Shown here: in pieces, positions 10,101-20,570 of the stretch | How the letters are laid out: the number at the start of each line of letters is the position of its first letter | How positions within the stretch are numbered: position 1 is the first letter of the stretch | From: Phaffia rhodozyma | Taxonomy: Eukaryota > Basidiomycota > Tremellomycetes > Cystofilobasidiales > Mrakiaceae | Length of the DNA: 64,000 bases | Reading direction: 5' to 3' | Assembly: GCA_014706385.1 (NCBI GenBank) | Contig: JACGZH010000003.1 | Coordinates: forward strand, 1,195,501 to 1,259,500 | Position numbers and translations under genes: made by a program | Notes under the pieces: model-generated | The model's input: only the letters and a program-made list of their open reading frames with translations | What the model was told of the DNA's origin: nothing | Database searches by the model: none

Positions 10101-12662
10101 TATCAAGATTGTCCCGTTGAAGTGCCTGAGGAATGTGGAGCAAAAGAGAAAAATATGACTTTCAGAGACTCGTTACTCGGATAGACCCTTCTAAGAGGAA
10201 GAAGAATAGGATAAACGGACCTGCGCGATGTTCATGGCTTTCCCTGTTGAGCGCCAAGTATCAGAAGAGTTAGAATGACTTCTTGTCAAGAACGATAAAG
10301 ACAAAGAAGCAAGGTAGGGACAAACTGGCAGATCCATAGAGACTTCTGCTCCATTTTCGCCTGGTATCTTCGTCACCAAATCTATGCACGATTTCTCCGG
10401 CAGTCAGTTCGCCGTTCAACACCACGATAAGCTCAGGTAGGCTCTATTCATGTTTTCAGGACTTACAAGCTCAGTGGAGCAGTCAAAGTCGCAATCGCCA
10501 TCTGATTTTAGAAAACCGATAGAGTGAGTATATGCAAGAAAAGCGCGCCATTCTCTTCAATTCGAGAGGTAAGACGCGTCATTCAACGGCTTGACTGACC
10601 ATGATGAACAACAAGGGCAACCATTTTAAGCCACCAACATCTAGGTTCCTATAGGGATACCCCTTTTCTGGCGGGTGGTAATATGTTGACGAGGTTTCGT
10701 GGGAGAAAAAGGAGATATAACGTGTCTGAAACGAGTCTTGAAAAATTTTATATCGTGTCCAACTATTCGAGGACAAAGAGAGACGGGTATCAGATGAAAG
10801 AGAAATCTAGACGCGCCGGTCAAGGCCTGAACGTACTCAATCTCTCGCCAATACAGTTCCACAAGACTGTTTCTCAAATCCCTCTCCGGAAGTTTTCTGA
10901 ATCCCCAATAGGCATATGGCAATGTAGCACACGAGAAGGGAATAACATCAGCTCGCTGATCCTATTCGACGCTCCTCCAATACATCGTCAGCTTTTGGTC
11001 GCGTCTGCACAGGAACTCACTCGAAAAGGGAAACGATATTGTCCAATCCGATTCCACTCTCGTCCAATGTTTCCAACATGCCTTCCAATCCATCCGACAA
11101 AGGTCCTTCGAACGGGTTATAAGAATTCGCGCTGCTTGTGCTATTTGAGTGATGATGCGAATGGTGATGATGACTGTCTGATTCATGAGCGAGAACGGTC
11201 GCGGCGGCTCCGATGGACGTCGTCGGAAACTGTCCTTGTCAGAGATTGGAGGAAACCAGGCTATCGTCAGAGATCTTGACTTGAATTACACCTGGCTATC
11301 TCCACAAGAAGTTGAGGGAGAAAGAGGGACTCACGTTTTGCAAGATCTTGGACATTCGTGAACTGGAGACCGAGCTCATCGCGCTTGGTCCATAGAATCT
11401 ACCTCCGGACATCGTGCCAACATGGTTGTCCTCGTGTTCTTCTTCTGCCATGACCGCTGTGCCTCCTGCTCCCTTGAACCTGGCTTGACCGGTCACGTTG
11501 AGGTCTCCTGTTCCGGATGTCAAGCCTGCATCGGACGGGGTGATACCTCTAATGGAGTCGGCTGGGGACGCAGAATCATCTTGACGAGCCCCATCGGAAT
11601 GACCAGAATTTGAGAGGAAGTTGGAATCGGAGGTGTTGGTATGCACGAGGTTTTGAAGAAGTGATTCGATTCGGTCTAAACGACCTCGGATGGACGCGTC
11701 GTATCTAGTTTATCGAGGAAGCAAAAAGGGATGATCAGAGAAGGATTTTTTTTAAACAAGACTCCAGAATGACGCAACATCTAGACTATGAAGCGCGATG
11801 GTCTAGGGACTTGCTCATTAGGGTCCTCGATCTATGTCGACAAAGTAGACGATTAAACGCGAGGTGACGAAGACACGATTAACTGGGCAGATCAGAGTTT
11901 AAAACTGAGACATAGATTTATGACGGACGTACCCCATTGATGAACGGCCGGCATAGATGAGGAACCTTTCGGGTGATGCAATGTCCACAGGGCGATTCTC
12001 GATCTGTGGTAGTCCAAATACCCATACAGTCACATCAAAAGAATAAGGCAAGTCGAGCGTGAGTGGAAATCCGGACAGACTGTCTGAGGCAGATGCTCTA
12101 CACGCGGCCAGGCCTTGCGTTGTGAATCTGTCGGTTAGAAATGGAGCACACGTACCACACTGTTTTCTCCGGACATCCCCAATGAAAATGAAATATGTGT
12201 GCGTGTGTGTATGAATAGTGTCAGTAAAGAGCGATCGAAGGAGACCAAGACGGCCAGACGGTTTGAACCATTAAACTTGGGAAGACTAATCCCGATTGGG
12301 CCGAATACGACCCAATGGGCATACGAGGATATGGCACAGATTCTTTTGAGAACTCATTGAGTGCTCACCTTTTGCTTCCTTCGATTGCACTCAACACAAC
12401 TAAAATGAACCTGAGAGAAAGAGGACAAAAGAATGATAACGAGAAAAAATCAAGCCGAACGGCGAGTAAAACTGATGATCAATAAACGAGATCAGACAAA
12501 TCTAGGACCATGAAGGCAGACCGTAAACCTTACTCTATTACGTTTAACTGTCGTAGGAGGTGCGTCTGACTGGTTTGACGTTTCTCCGATAGGACCGGCC
12601 GAGAGCTCTTTGGCCTTTCTCTTTACTTTCTTGACGGATGCTGGAGGAGGAGTTGAAGACAT
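7151..12662 (-). CDS. Zn2Cys6 fungal-specific transcription factor, 26 exons
   Basis: Predicted 948-aa nuclear regulator (2847 nt). Exons 5'->3': 12534-12662, 12369-12410, 12156-12159, 11933-12003, 11815-11831, 11335-11704, 11021-11229, 10837-10896, 10600-10762, 10467-10501, 10326-10381, 10221-10243, 10067-10125, 9826-9978, 9645-9710, 9420-9553, 9208-9289, 9011-9095, 8910-8923, 8820-8827, 8564-8737, 8458-8469, 7998-8354, 7780-7899, 7347-7690, 7151-7210. After a basic N-terminus comes a complete cluster C-x2-C-x6-C-x5-C-x2-C-x8-C, then a linker coiled coil (RGRLDRIESLLQNLV), Ser/His-rich spacer and a Fungal_trans domain (AAEGFTPLTTALQLGLYRDG, RRRLWAYSYHHDR, LLVGRP, NLDDYDL, ELDAELIEWKHNLP, YYTRITLHRPYIL). 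The C-terminus is Ser/Pro/Asn-rich, as in activation domains. Five exons are 17 nt or less, and intron 5 has a GCAAGT donor. The target genes are unknown. Confidence 0.9.
12156..12159 (-). other. 4-nt microexon in the zinc cluster
   Basis: Reads TGTG on the minus strand between an AACAG acceptor and a GTACGT donor. It supplies the third zinc-cluster cysteine and the first base of the following Asp. Without it the reading frame and the cluster are both lost. Confidence 0.85.
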
Positions 12663-14053
12663 GGTTAAAAATGAACAAGATGTGCAGATGGGGGACTGCT
12701 GGTCTAACAGAAACGGATGTGTCGATATATGGAGGTTTCAGCGTAAGCGAAGTTGAAACGATTCCAAAGATATATACAGGATATCGTGCGGATGGATATC
12801 TGTATATATCCAGCGTATATGCGTGCGTATGTATGTGCTCGTTCGGGATACCCAGTCTGTGCCGAACCAAGGATGAACTCAACGATGCCAAAGAAGACAA
12901 GGATGGCAAAGACGATGGGGACGGACTCAAACGACCAAAGGCGGCAAGAAGGAAAATGATCGATCCGGTCTGTTGACCCGGGTCACTTGTAATCCACCGG
13001 TGGTCTGGCCGCAACCACGGGTTCAAAAGGTCTCACAGCAGGCATGCACCCAGTTGAACAGGCGTCTTCTTTCGTTAGTCAATATCTACCTCTCCCGTGT
13101 TTCTTTCAAACAATATGGCAACGGCGCGAGGTATTGAGAATGTTTCGCATCCATGGTTCTTAGCTTTCGTCAGGAATGAACGAATCTGAAAAGTTCGTAG
13201 AGCAGCTGTTGGTCGTTGTTTTATAGCCGACCAGCCATCGGTTTGCCAAACTCCGACCAAGTTTCATCCCGTATTGTTCTGGCTAGAAATCGGTACTCAG
13301 CTCATGTCAATCGTGGTGTAAACCAACTCGGCTTGCAACCCAGATGTCTACGTTTGACTATGTGTTCTCTAGGAAACAACCTCCTGAACTTTCAGACTGT
13401 CTTCCTTTCTGCCATCGCGTGATCGGAGGCTTTTGGTTACAGCCGCTCTGTCAGGAATACGGGTTAAGTATCACGTGTTCTCTTACGTGGGCTACCCCTA
13501 CAGGCTATTCGTTCCCTTCATCCCTTATGCCTCTTCGCCCATTTTCCATCATGCTCTAGTTTGCATGGTTCATGCTTCATCTTTTTAGTTCTCGTGATCT
13601 CGAGCCTCTCTAGGCTCGTCATATGTATATCTTTAGTGGCAGACCAAATGAGCGAGGGCGTCCCCGTTTTATATCAGGACCCCTCGCGCATTTGGATAAG
13701 AGTTTTCCTCAAGCTGAGATTCTTGTTGAAACCTCTTATCCAAAGTATATTGTTAATAGTTTGGTCTGCTTCAGATATATTAATCGCCAGAGCCTAAGTG
13801 TCACCCCGCGAACCAAGTGATTACACTTGGTTACCTTCTTAACAACCGAGCCTTACACGCTCAGCCTGATGGTTACGGCCAACCGGTTGACCGGCCCGTC
13901 CGTTCCGGGCGAATCGCCAACTTCCGAATTATACAGAAGACTTATTCCTGTGTGTTCCCGATTAAATAGGTGAAGAGAAAATCAGAGGAAGCATGTGTTT
14001 TTAAGAGTAGACCACTTGACCATTCAGATTCATCACGTACCATACTCTCCAAT
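12663..14053. other. 1.4 kb divergent intergenic region
   Basis: Separates the starts of the Zn2Cys6 gene (-) and cytochrome b2 (+), so both promoters should lie here. No ORF carries recognisable motifs. From about 13200 onward it is rich in inverted repeats; the strongest block is listed separately. A TGGTCG/CGACCA hairpin lies at 13210-13233. Confidence 0.6.
13601..13910 (+). ncRNA. Candidate structured RNA (strand unknown)
   Basis: Nested inverted repeats make a three-way junction. The outer stem is 13626-13632 with 13773-13779 and 13639-13648 with 13760-13769 (10 perfect pairs). Hairpin 2 is 13652-13663 with 13677-13687 (11 pairs, one bulge). Hairpin 3 is 13691-13713 with 13722-13744 (20 of 23 pairs, first 12 perfect, 8-nt loop). 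Simple hairpins flank it at 13601-13618 (7 bp), 13811-13832 (9 bp perfect) and 13894-13910 (5 bp). I see no match to tRNA, spliceosomal snRNA, SRP or RNase P motifs. A mobile-element remnant or a regulatory DNA cruciform would also fit. The strand is nominal because the folding signal is symmetrical. Confidence 0.4.
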
Positions 14054-17053
14054 ATGCATTGCCTTCGACTTGTCAAGCTCTCTGCCGTCAAAAGGCTACC
14101 TAGCCAAACAGCTGTCGGTTTAGTTCTCGAGAGACGACCTCCGCCTATTCTTTCCACTCGCTCGTTCGCCTCTCCAGCATCGTCGTCATCCTTCGTTAGA
14201 TCTGTACCCAGGCCATCTTTCAACGATGGATCCCGCTGGAAGAGAGCTCTGGCATCGGCCTCTGCTCTCACATTGGCAGCCTACTTTCTTCTACCAACCG
14301 GTTCAATCAAACTCGATTCTTTGGTCGCACCGGAAGGGGTGCAGTTTGGCAAACGCAAGCTGATTGCCGCCTCGGAAGTCATGAAACACAATACCAAAGA
14401 CAGCCTATGGATCATGATCGATGATCCTTCTACTGGACAGAAGAACGTCTGGGATTTTACCGAGTTCATGAACGATGACATGCATCCAGGTGGAGCCCAT
14501 GTGTTACTCGCCCATGTGAGCGCGCCTCTAGACGTTTGTGTTTTTCTGTTCAATCTATCTGATTGTTTCTCTTTTCTTTTTGCGACTTATGCTTGCGCTA
14601 TTCCGAAAACCACCACAGGGAGGCAAGGATGCAACGTAGGTCATGGAGTTCTGCTTACTCTTCTCCCATAAACTCTTCAAACTTTGCTCATATCGTCCGC
14701 TTCTTTGTCTCGTCCTGAACGTCAGTAAACTGTTCACAAAGATCCATCCGAAGGGCATGATAGAGAATACGTTAGAGCCCGAGAAACTGGTCGGAGTTGT
14801 CGACCCGACTACTTTCAAAGATCTTCCCGCGCCAAAAAAACTATCAGAAGATGAGATCCGAGTGAAGAAGGCGCGAGAAGAAATGAAGCCTATAGAAGAC
14901 ATCATCAATTTAGAAGATATTGAGGTGAGTATCTTGTATGCATTTCCAATCAATATCTCAATTATGACTAATCCGGTCCTTCTCTGTCTTGATGTATGTA
15001 GCAAGAAGCAAGGAAGGTTCTCGGCCGAACCGCTTGGGCTTACTACCATGTATGTTTCATGTTCGCTGTTGGATGACCCCTTCTCTCTCGGAAGGTCTGA
15101 CCGGTTTGACTCCTTTCTGTGTGTCATTAGAGCGCTGGAGATGATGAATATTGTAAGGTTTTCCCTATCACTCTCTATTTTTCCTTCATCCTCCAATTCC
15201 GATCGCTGACACATCTTCCTTTTCTCATCCTTCAGCCAGAAGAGAAAACGCCTATGCATACGCGCATTACTGGTTCAATCCCCGAATACTCGTTCCTGTG
15301 GTTGATGTCGACATGTCGACATCTCTACTTGGAGGTAAAATAAAGGCTCGACTTCCGGTTTATATCTCACCGGCTGCTATGGCCAAACTCGGCCATCCAG
15401 AGGGTGAACGAAATTTGGTCAGAGCTGCTGGTGAAGGCGGAATTGTCCATGGAGTGCGCAATCGTCTTCTCTCATTAATTCTAGTTCTGCAGTGCATCAT
15501 CGCTTTCTGACCTGTCTTTTCTCTTTCCTTTTTCTTTCTGCTACTTCTGTTCTTGGCCCTGGTTAGGTTTCTATCAACGCATCATGTTCGCTAGAAGAGA
15601 TGATGGACGTCAAGCAGGACGGCCAACCAATGCTATTTCAGATATATCTCAACACTGATCGAGAGAAGAGCAAAGAGCTCGTTAAAAAGGTCGAAGCGAT
15701 GAACTTTGATGGAATCATTTTCACCGTCGGTTCGTCCTAGTCAGCATCTATCTCTTGTTCCTAATATTGGCTCACTTTTTCTTGCCCACTTTTGTATTTC
15801 CACCGAAATATTTCTTGTAGACTCGCCGGTACCAGGAAACAGAGAATTGGACAGAAGGACTAAGCCCACTCAGAGATCGGTTTGTCCTCTCTTGCCAGAG
15901 TTCTATATCGTATAAGTATCCGTACGTTGTGGACAACTAACATCCATCGCTACCACATATCCTACATCCTCCCGTCCTCCATTTAGCCATCGAACGGAGA
16001 TGGCGCCAAATCCAACTCGAAAGGAGTTGCCCATGGTCAGCTTTCACTCATGTTTCTGCCTCATATTCTCTGATATATGTTCGTAGAGCAGTGACTGACT
16101 AGAGCTTGTTCGCGCCTCGCAGCTATTAGCGGCTACCAAGGTTCGAGCATTTTTCACATCTCTTCCCATGAACTTGTGATCTCTGACTTCCGGGAACCAT
16201 TTCTTGCAGACGCAAACCTCTCATGGGACGACGTGACCTGGCTCCAGGTATGTAGCGTTCGCATCTCCGTTTCTGACCCGATTAGATCTCTATAGTCGTT
16301 GCTGATCATATCCTCCCTCGCTACCTAAATCCCATTCTTTCTTCCTCTCTCCTCCTTTTAGAGTCTAACCAAACTACCACTTATTATTAAGGGTATACAG
16401 TCTGTAGATGATGTGGAGACTGCAGCATCGCATGGTGTTCAGGGTGTTATCTTGAGTAATCATGGAGGACGGTCGCTCGATTTGTACGTCTCGTTCTCAT
16501 GTCCGTTGAGAAATCTGTTCGCCCAAACCTCATGACCCATGGCTCTTCCTCTGAACTTCTGATCAGCTCCCCAGCTCCGATAGATGTTTTGTACGAACTC
16601 AGACAGACAAAACCAGAACTGTTTAACAAGATGGACGTTTATGTTGACGGAGGTATCAAACGGGGGACGGATGTGCTGAAAGGTGATATATCTTGACAAA
16701 CCTCGAAGTATCAACATGTCTTTGTAGGCTCATCCGTCTTTGATTCCTTGTACCAGCTCTTTGCCTAGGGGCTAAGGCTGTCGGGCTGGGTAGACCGTTC
16801 CTCTATGGTAACGGAACATACGGTCAAGAAGGGGTGTCCAAAGTCATAGAAAGTGGGTTTTACTTCTAATCACGTTGTCCTTCAAGAGGTGAACTTCAAT
16901 GCCTGATATGAATCTCTATGGGTATTTTTTGGGCCACTAGTCATGGAGGCGGAGATTGCCACGAGTATGCGCCTGCTAGGAGTGACTCGACTAGACCAAC
17001 TAAGACCAAACATGATCAGATACCGAGAGCGCGCACCTGCTCCTAGACCATGA
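14054..17053 (+). CDS. CYB2: L-lactate dehydrogenase (cytochrome b2)
   Basis: Predicted 575-aa flavocytochrome b2, which oxidises L-lactate to pyruvate and passes electrons to cytochrome c in the mitochondrial intermembrane space. Exons: 14054-14515, 14619-14635, 14726-14924, 15002-15049, 15131-15152, 15236-15453, 15567-15729, 15821-15879, 15987-16035, 16123-16140, 16210-16247, 16362-16483, 16567-16682, 16769-16852, 16941-17053 (1728 nt). An Arg-rich presequence is followed by a hydrophobic segment (ALTLAAYFLL) like the bipartite sorting signal of yeast CYB2. Then come a cytochrome b5 domain with heme ligand in HPGGAHVLL and a second His in KIHPKG, and the FMN domain with ISPAAMAKLGHPEGE, the catalytic LSNHGGRSLD and DGGIKRGTDVL. 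Exons of 17 and 18 nt (GGKDAT and AISGYQ) are needed for continuity. Length matches the family. Confidence 0.95.
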
Positions 17054-17433
17054 GACGTCTTCTTTTGTTTTTACATATCTTTTACTTCCTCTTCAATTTT
17101 CCCTATATATGAGTGGCGTACTGCACGTGAAGTGCCCATGTTTCATGTGCCCTCTGTTTGCTCTCTCCTTTTCTATATTATAAAAAAAGGAAAAGAAAAT
17201 TGATGTACATAAAAAGTTAGATTATTGATCGCCCGCTGAGCACCGAACGGAGAGATTAGACAGTCAATCGATTTCTTATCTCTTTTCACGTGACCCATCG
17301 GGACCGACTCTCACTCCCAAACCTCATTCGTTTGAATCCATACGCACATCTATGCTCAACCACCTCCTAAGCATAAAGATCAGCACTAAACGATAACTGG
17401 AAAGACCTCCTGTTCCGCCGAGGAACATACAGG
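17054..17433. promoter_or_regulatory. Upstream region of the GT18-like gene with TCACGTGA box
   Basis: 380 bp between tandem + genes. The palindrome TCACGTGA at 17286-17293 is identical to the box in the P2/uS19 promoter and lies about 140 bp before the GT18-like start codon. No gene is present. Confidence 0.45.
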
Positions 17434-20187
17434 ATGACTGCCCGTCACGACTTCTCACTCGTCCCGAACCCTGCTAACTCTAATCCCCCTCCTAAGTCAA
17501 AAGGATCGACAGTCTTCCGGTTCTTGCCTCGGACGCGTCTTGCTCGATTACTCTTCTTTCTCGTCTTTCTCGGCACATTTTGCATACTGGTCTACCCCTC
17601 GATACCTTATGCGTTTAGTACACCAGGAAATGTCATTCTGGATCCGTTATCATTTCCTTCGGTGACAACCGGAAAGACAGTGCCATCGTCGTCTTTGCCC
17701 TCGCCGTCAGCGTCCACGACATATACTGTACCAACCCCAAGCTGGAACGATGTTAGTGAGGATGATGGTAATGAGGAAGAGGGTCGGTTCGAGACATACC
17801 CGACGATCCAACCGCTAGACAAGGATCAATTTGATCAGCAAAGAAATCGTCGTCTAAACCAGCTCGAGGAGGTCGAACGAGCAACAGATGGGTTTGAGGG
17901 TATTGGTTGGGCAGGGATCGTCAATAAGGCCCAGTTGTATGGAGTCAGAAAGTGTTTGATGGATGGAGCGACTGGTGGGGTTTGTGGGATACAAGGGCAT
18001 GGATTGAAACTTGTGTTGATTGGGTGAGTGATTAGAAGTTCTTTCTGGAGTTCCGGACAAACCAGACCTATGCATACGACGAGTGCTGACCTTTGAGTGA
18101 CCGTGCGCGCTTTCTTGCCTATTTCTATCTTTCGGTGAAACCAATTTGGGTATAGATACAAGTATCTAGCGTGCGCGTTATTAGAAAAAACTGAGTAAGC
18201 TGCCCATACTCTCTCTACTCTTGTCCATAAAACAGATGCCTCTTTAGTTGCTCGAGAAATTAACAGTATCTCGATTGATATTCTTATCATTCTAATTGTT
18301 CGTCTGTTTCGGTCAAAACTTCAGTGATGTAGAGTTATCAATCTGTGAGAACATAGATCCTCTCTTCAATTTAAGATATGTATGCAGCCATGTAAAAGTA
18401 CTCTACTGAGTATGTTGTGTTCTCTGTCGGGTAAACAATCTCGAGAGGTTAGGTCAGAACTCTGGTGAAGCGGTTTGGATGCGCTCTGTTGTTAGTAGAA
18501 CATACCAACATTCTTCTGATTTATGAGACTGATGATCTAACCTTCGATTCTCTTCCACTATACGCCTTCAACTATATTCTTGTGTGGTTCTTCTTCTAGA
18601 TTAGATCTTTTCAAAGGCTTGGGTTCTTCTTTATTGCTTCTCAGCCGGAGAACCTGGCTAGCATATACGATATGTTTTCACATTCGATGTAGGTTGCTCC
18701 GATTCACTCTACTTCTCGAGCAACCTCGATCTGTGACCGATATTGATCTCATAGAACCATTTGCTCTATCTTTCGCTTTTCCCCATGTTCTCTTTTTCTC
18801 TCGTTACTGTAGAACCCACGTTTGGTCCGAGGAAGGATTACTGCTGGAATGTTTCTCAAACTCTCGCTGTATTCAATCGGACTCTCATCCCTCTGGAATG
18901 TGAGTTAAGCTCCTTTTAGTAGATCGACACCCCCTTCAGAGCCTTATACTTGATTCCAACACTCTTGTGTTTTCTGGAACTAACCTTTGGCGTGTACGTG
19001 GGACAATGGTGTTAGACCGCCTTACAAGCTTTTCACTCCGACCTTTTGGGGACACCCTCCAAGACTCGTTCATACGGATTATGGGGAAGCAGCCGTTCCT
19101 TCAAATAAGGTGTGGAGTTGGAATCCGTTAGGCCCAGAATGGACATTAAGTCCTTACAGGATGCCTGGAAACATCACATATATGTGTGCTCTTTCTCCTT
19201 GTTCATTTAATATTGATGGAGGCAAAGAATGAGTCGGCTTATGACCATCTTCTCTTTTCTGAACATCTTGTCATCTCTAAAGTGGATATAATATTCAAAA
19301 TTGCACCGACACTCTTGTCGTTCCTCACGCCGACCGTCAGAATGCAATACTTCTTCTGGCCAAGAAGACAAAATATTTTTATCTACCAGCCGCTTGGCCT
19401 CTATCCTGGTATGCGACCACCAGAGAATCTACCGGGCTTAACATCATCTCTGGAGCGTACAAGACAGCTGAAGTCGGGGGCGACGTTGATTTGCCGGGTG
19501 GAATCGAAGGAGTGTCGAGGATGGGAAGGGTTGAGTATGAGAAACTGTTAGGAAGTGTGAAAGCTTTAGTGGGAATCGGAAGCCCACCGATTTCACCCTC
19601 GCCATTCAACGCACTGTAAGTAGAGTCTTCAAATATACGATATCCGTCGTCTTGGCATTAAGTCTTACATCTTTCTATCTCTTCCTTTAACTCGTACATC
19701 TAGCTGTCAAGGGTAAGCTCAGCTATTGTTTCCTCCCTTCGAATGAAACTGTCACTCGATCTCTATGGCTGATGTACAATAACTTTCAACCCTCCTTTCT
19801 GCTTTCAGAGTTCCTGTAATCCTTCCTTATTCAGGCCCGTCCCCTACTCCCGAAGGCTGGGATCTATATGATTTCGAAAAGATCCAACACGGTCCGGCAG
19901 CTTCTATCGGCCCCCCGTACGTATACTCCATTAATCGAGATGCCTCGATCGACGATTTCATAACTGTGGTCCAAAAAGCGACATCGACACCCATAGATCG
20001 ATACATTCCGCCGGATATGACAGAGAGCGCAATCGATCAGAGGATTTTGAAATTTTTAACAATTGATTGGGAGCTTGTCGCTATGAGGCGGATGAAGGAG
20101 AAAGGTTGGGATAAGGTTATTCTGGAGAAACAGTTCACGCAGGAGTGTTACCGATTAGGCTTTTGTAAGGGGGATGCCTCATCATAG
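17434..20187 (+). CDS. GT18-like type II membrane glycosyltransferase
   Basis: Predicted 596-aa Golgi-type enzyme. Exons: 17434-18023, 18156-18194, 18325-18379, 18453-18494, 18600-18688, 18813-18899, 19016-19183, 19283-19615, 19704-19712, 19809-20187 (1791 nt). A basic cytoplasmic tail and one transmembrane segment (LLFFLVFLGTFCILVY, residues about 35-50) precede a Ser/Thr-rich stem. The lumenal part has TPTFWGHPPRLVHTDYG, a GNITYIGYNIQ block, VVPHADRQNAILLLAKK and, near the end, GSPPISPSPFNALCQGVPV followed by GW and IQHGP. This order is that of family 18 (MGAT5-like N-acetylglucosaminyltransferase V). The LCQG turn is encoded by a 9-nt exon. The exons between 18325 and 18494 are the least certain. 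Donor and acceptor sugars are unknown; the family call is from memory of its motifs. Confidence 0.72.
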
Positions 20188-20570
20188 TCGTGACTATGTT
20201 TTTGAATCTCAGCTCCTTGTTCCATCAGTCCAACCTCTTCCTTAAATTCATAATTATATATACATGTCTATACAGACAACACTCTGAGCCAGAAAGGGTG
20301 TTAATTAGAGGTTTATTGACATATGGTCATCAACAGATGAGTCGTATTGCCTTGTGTTGAGTTAATAAAGTTATTTGTCGTGAACAGATGACCACGATCT
20401 CGGTGTGGATGGAGGTTGAGTGTAAAAAGGACTTCTGGAACTGTTTACAGAAGAGGCACGGATGATTGGATCAGGGAAAGGCCGTGTGGGTGCTGAGGCT
20501 GTCGATTAGGCCGTCCGCACAACAGAATATAGTAGAACTTTGGTTGATCAGCTACTGTTGCTTAACTTCA
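20188..20570. other. Intergenic region, convergent 3' ends
   Basis: Between the stops of the GT18-like gene (+) and the RING gene (-). Only 3' UTR-like AT-rich sequence is visible. Confidence 0.6.

Noticed and set aside
13601..13910. Identification of the folded block as SRP RNA (its S domain also has a three-way junction)
   Set aside because: No GGAA-type tetraloop or AGCAGG-type internal loop in hairpin 3, which SRP helix 8 always has.
14555..15259. 234-codon minus-strand ORF opposite cytochrome b2
   Set aside because: Antisense to CYB2 exons and introns, with no recognisable motif.
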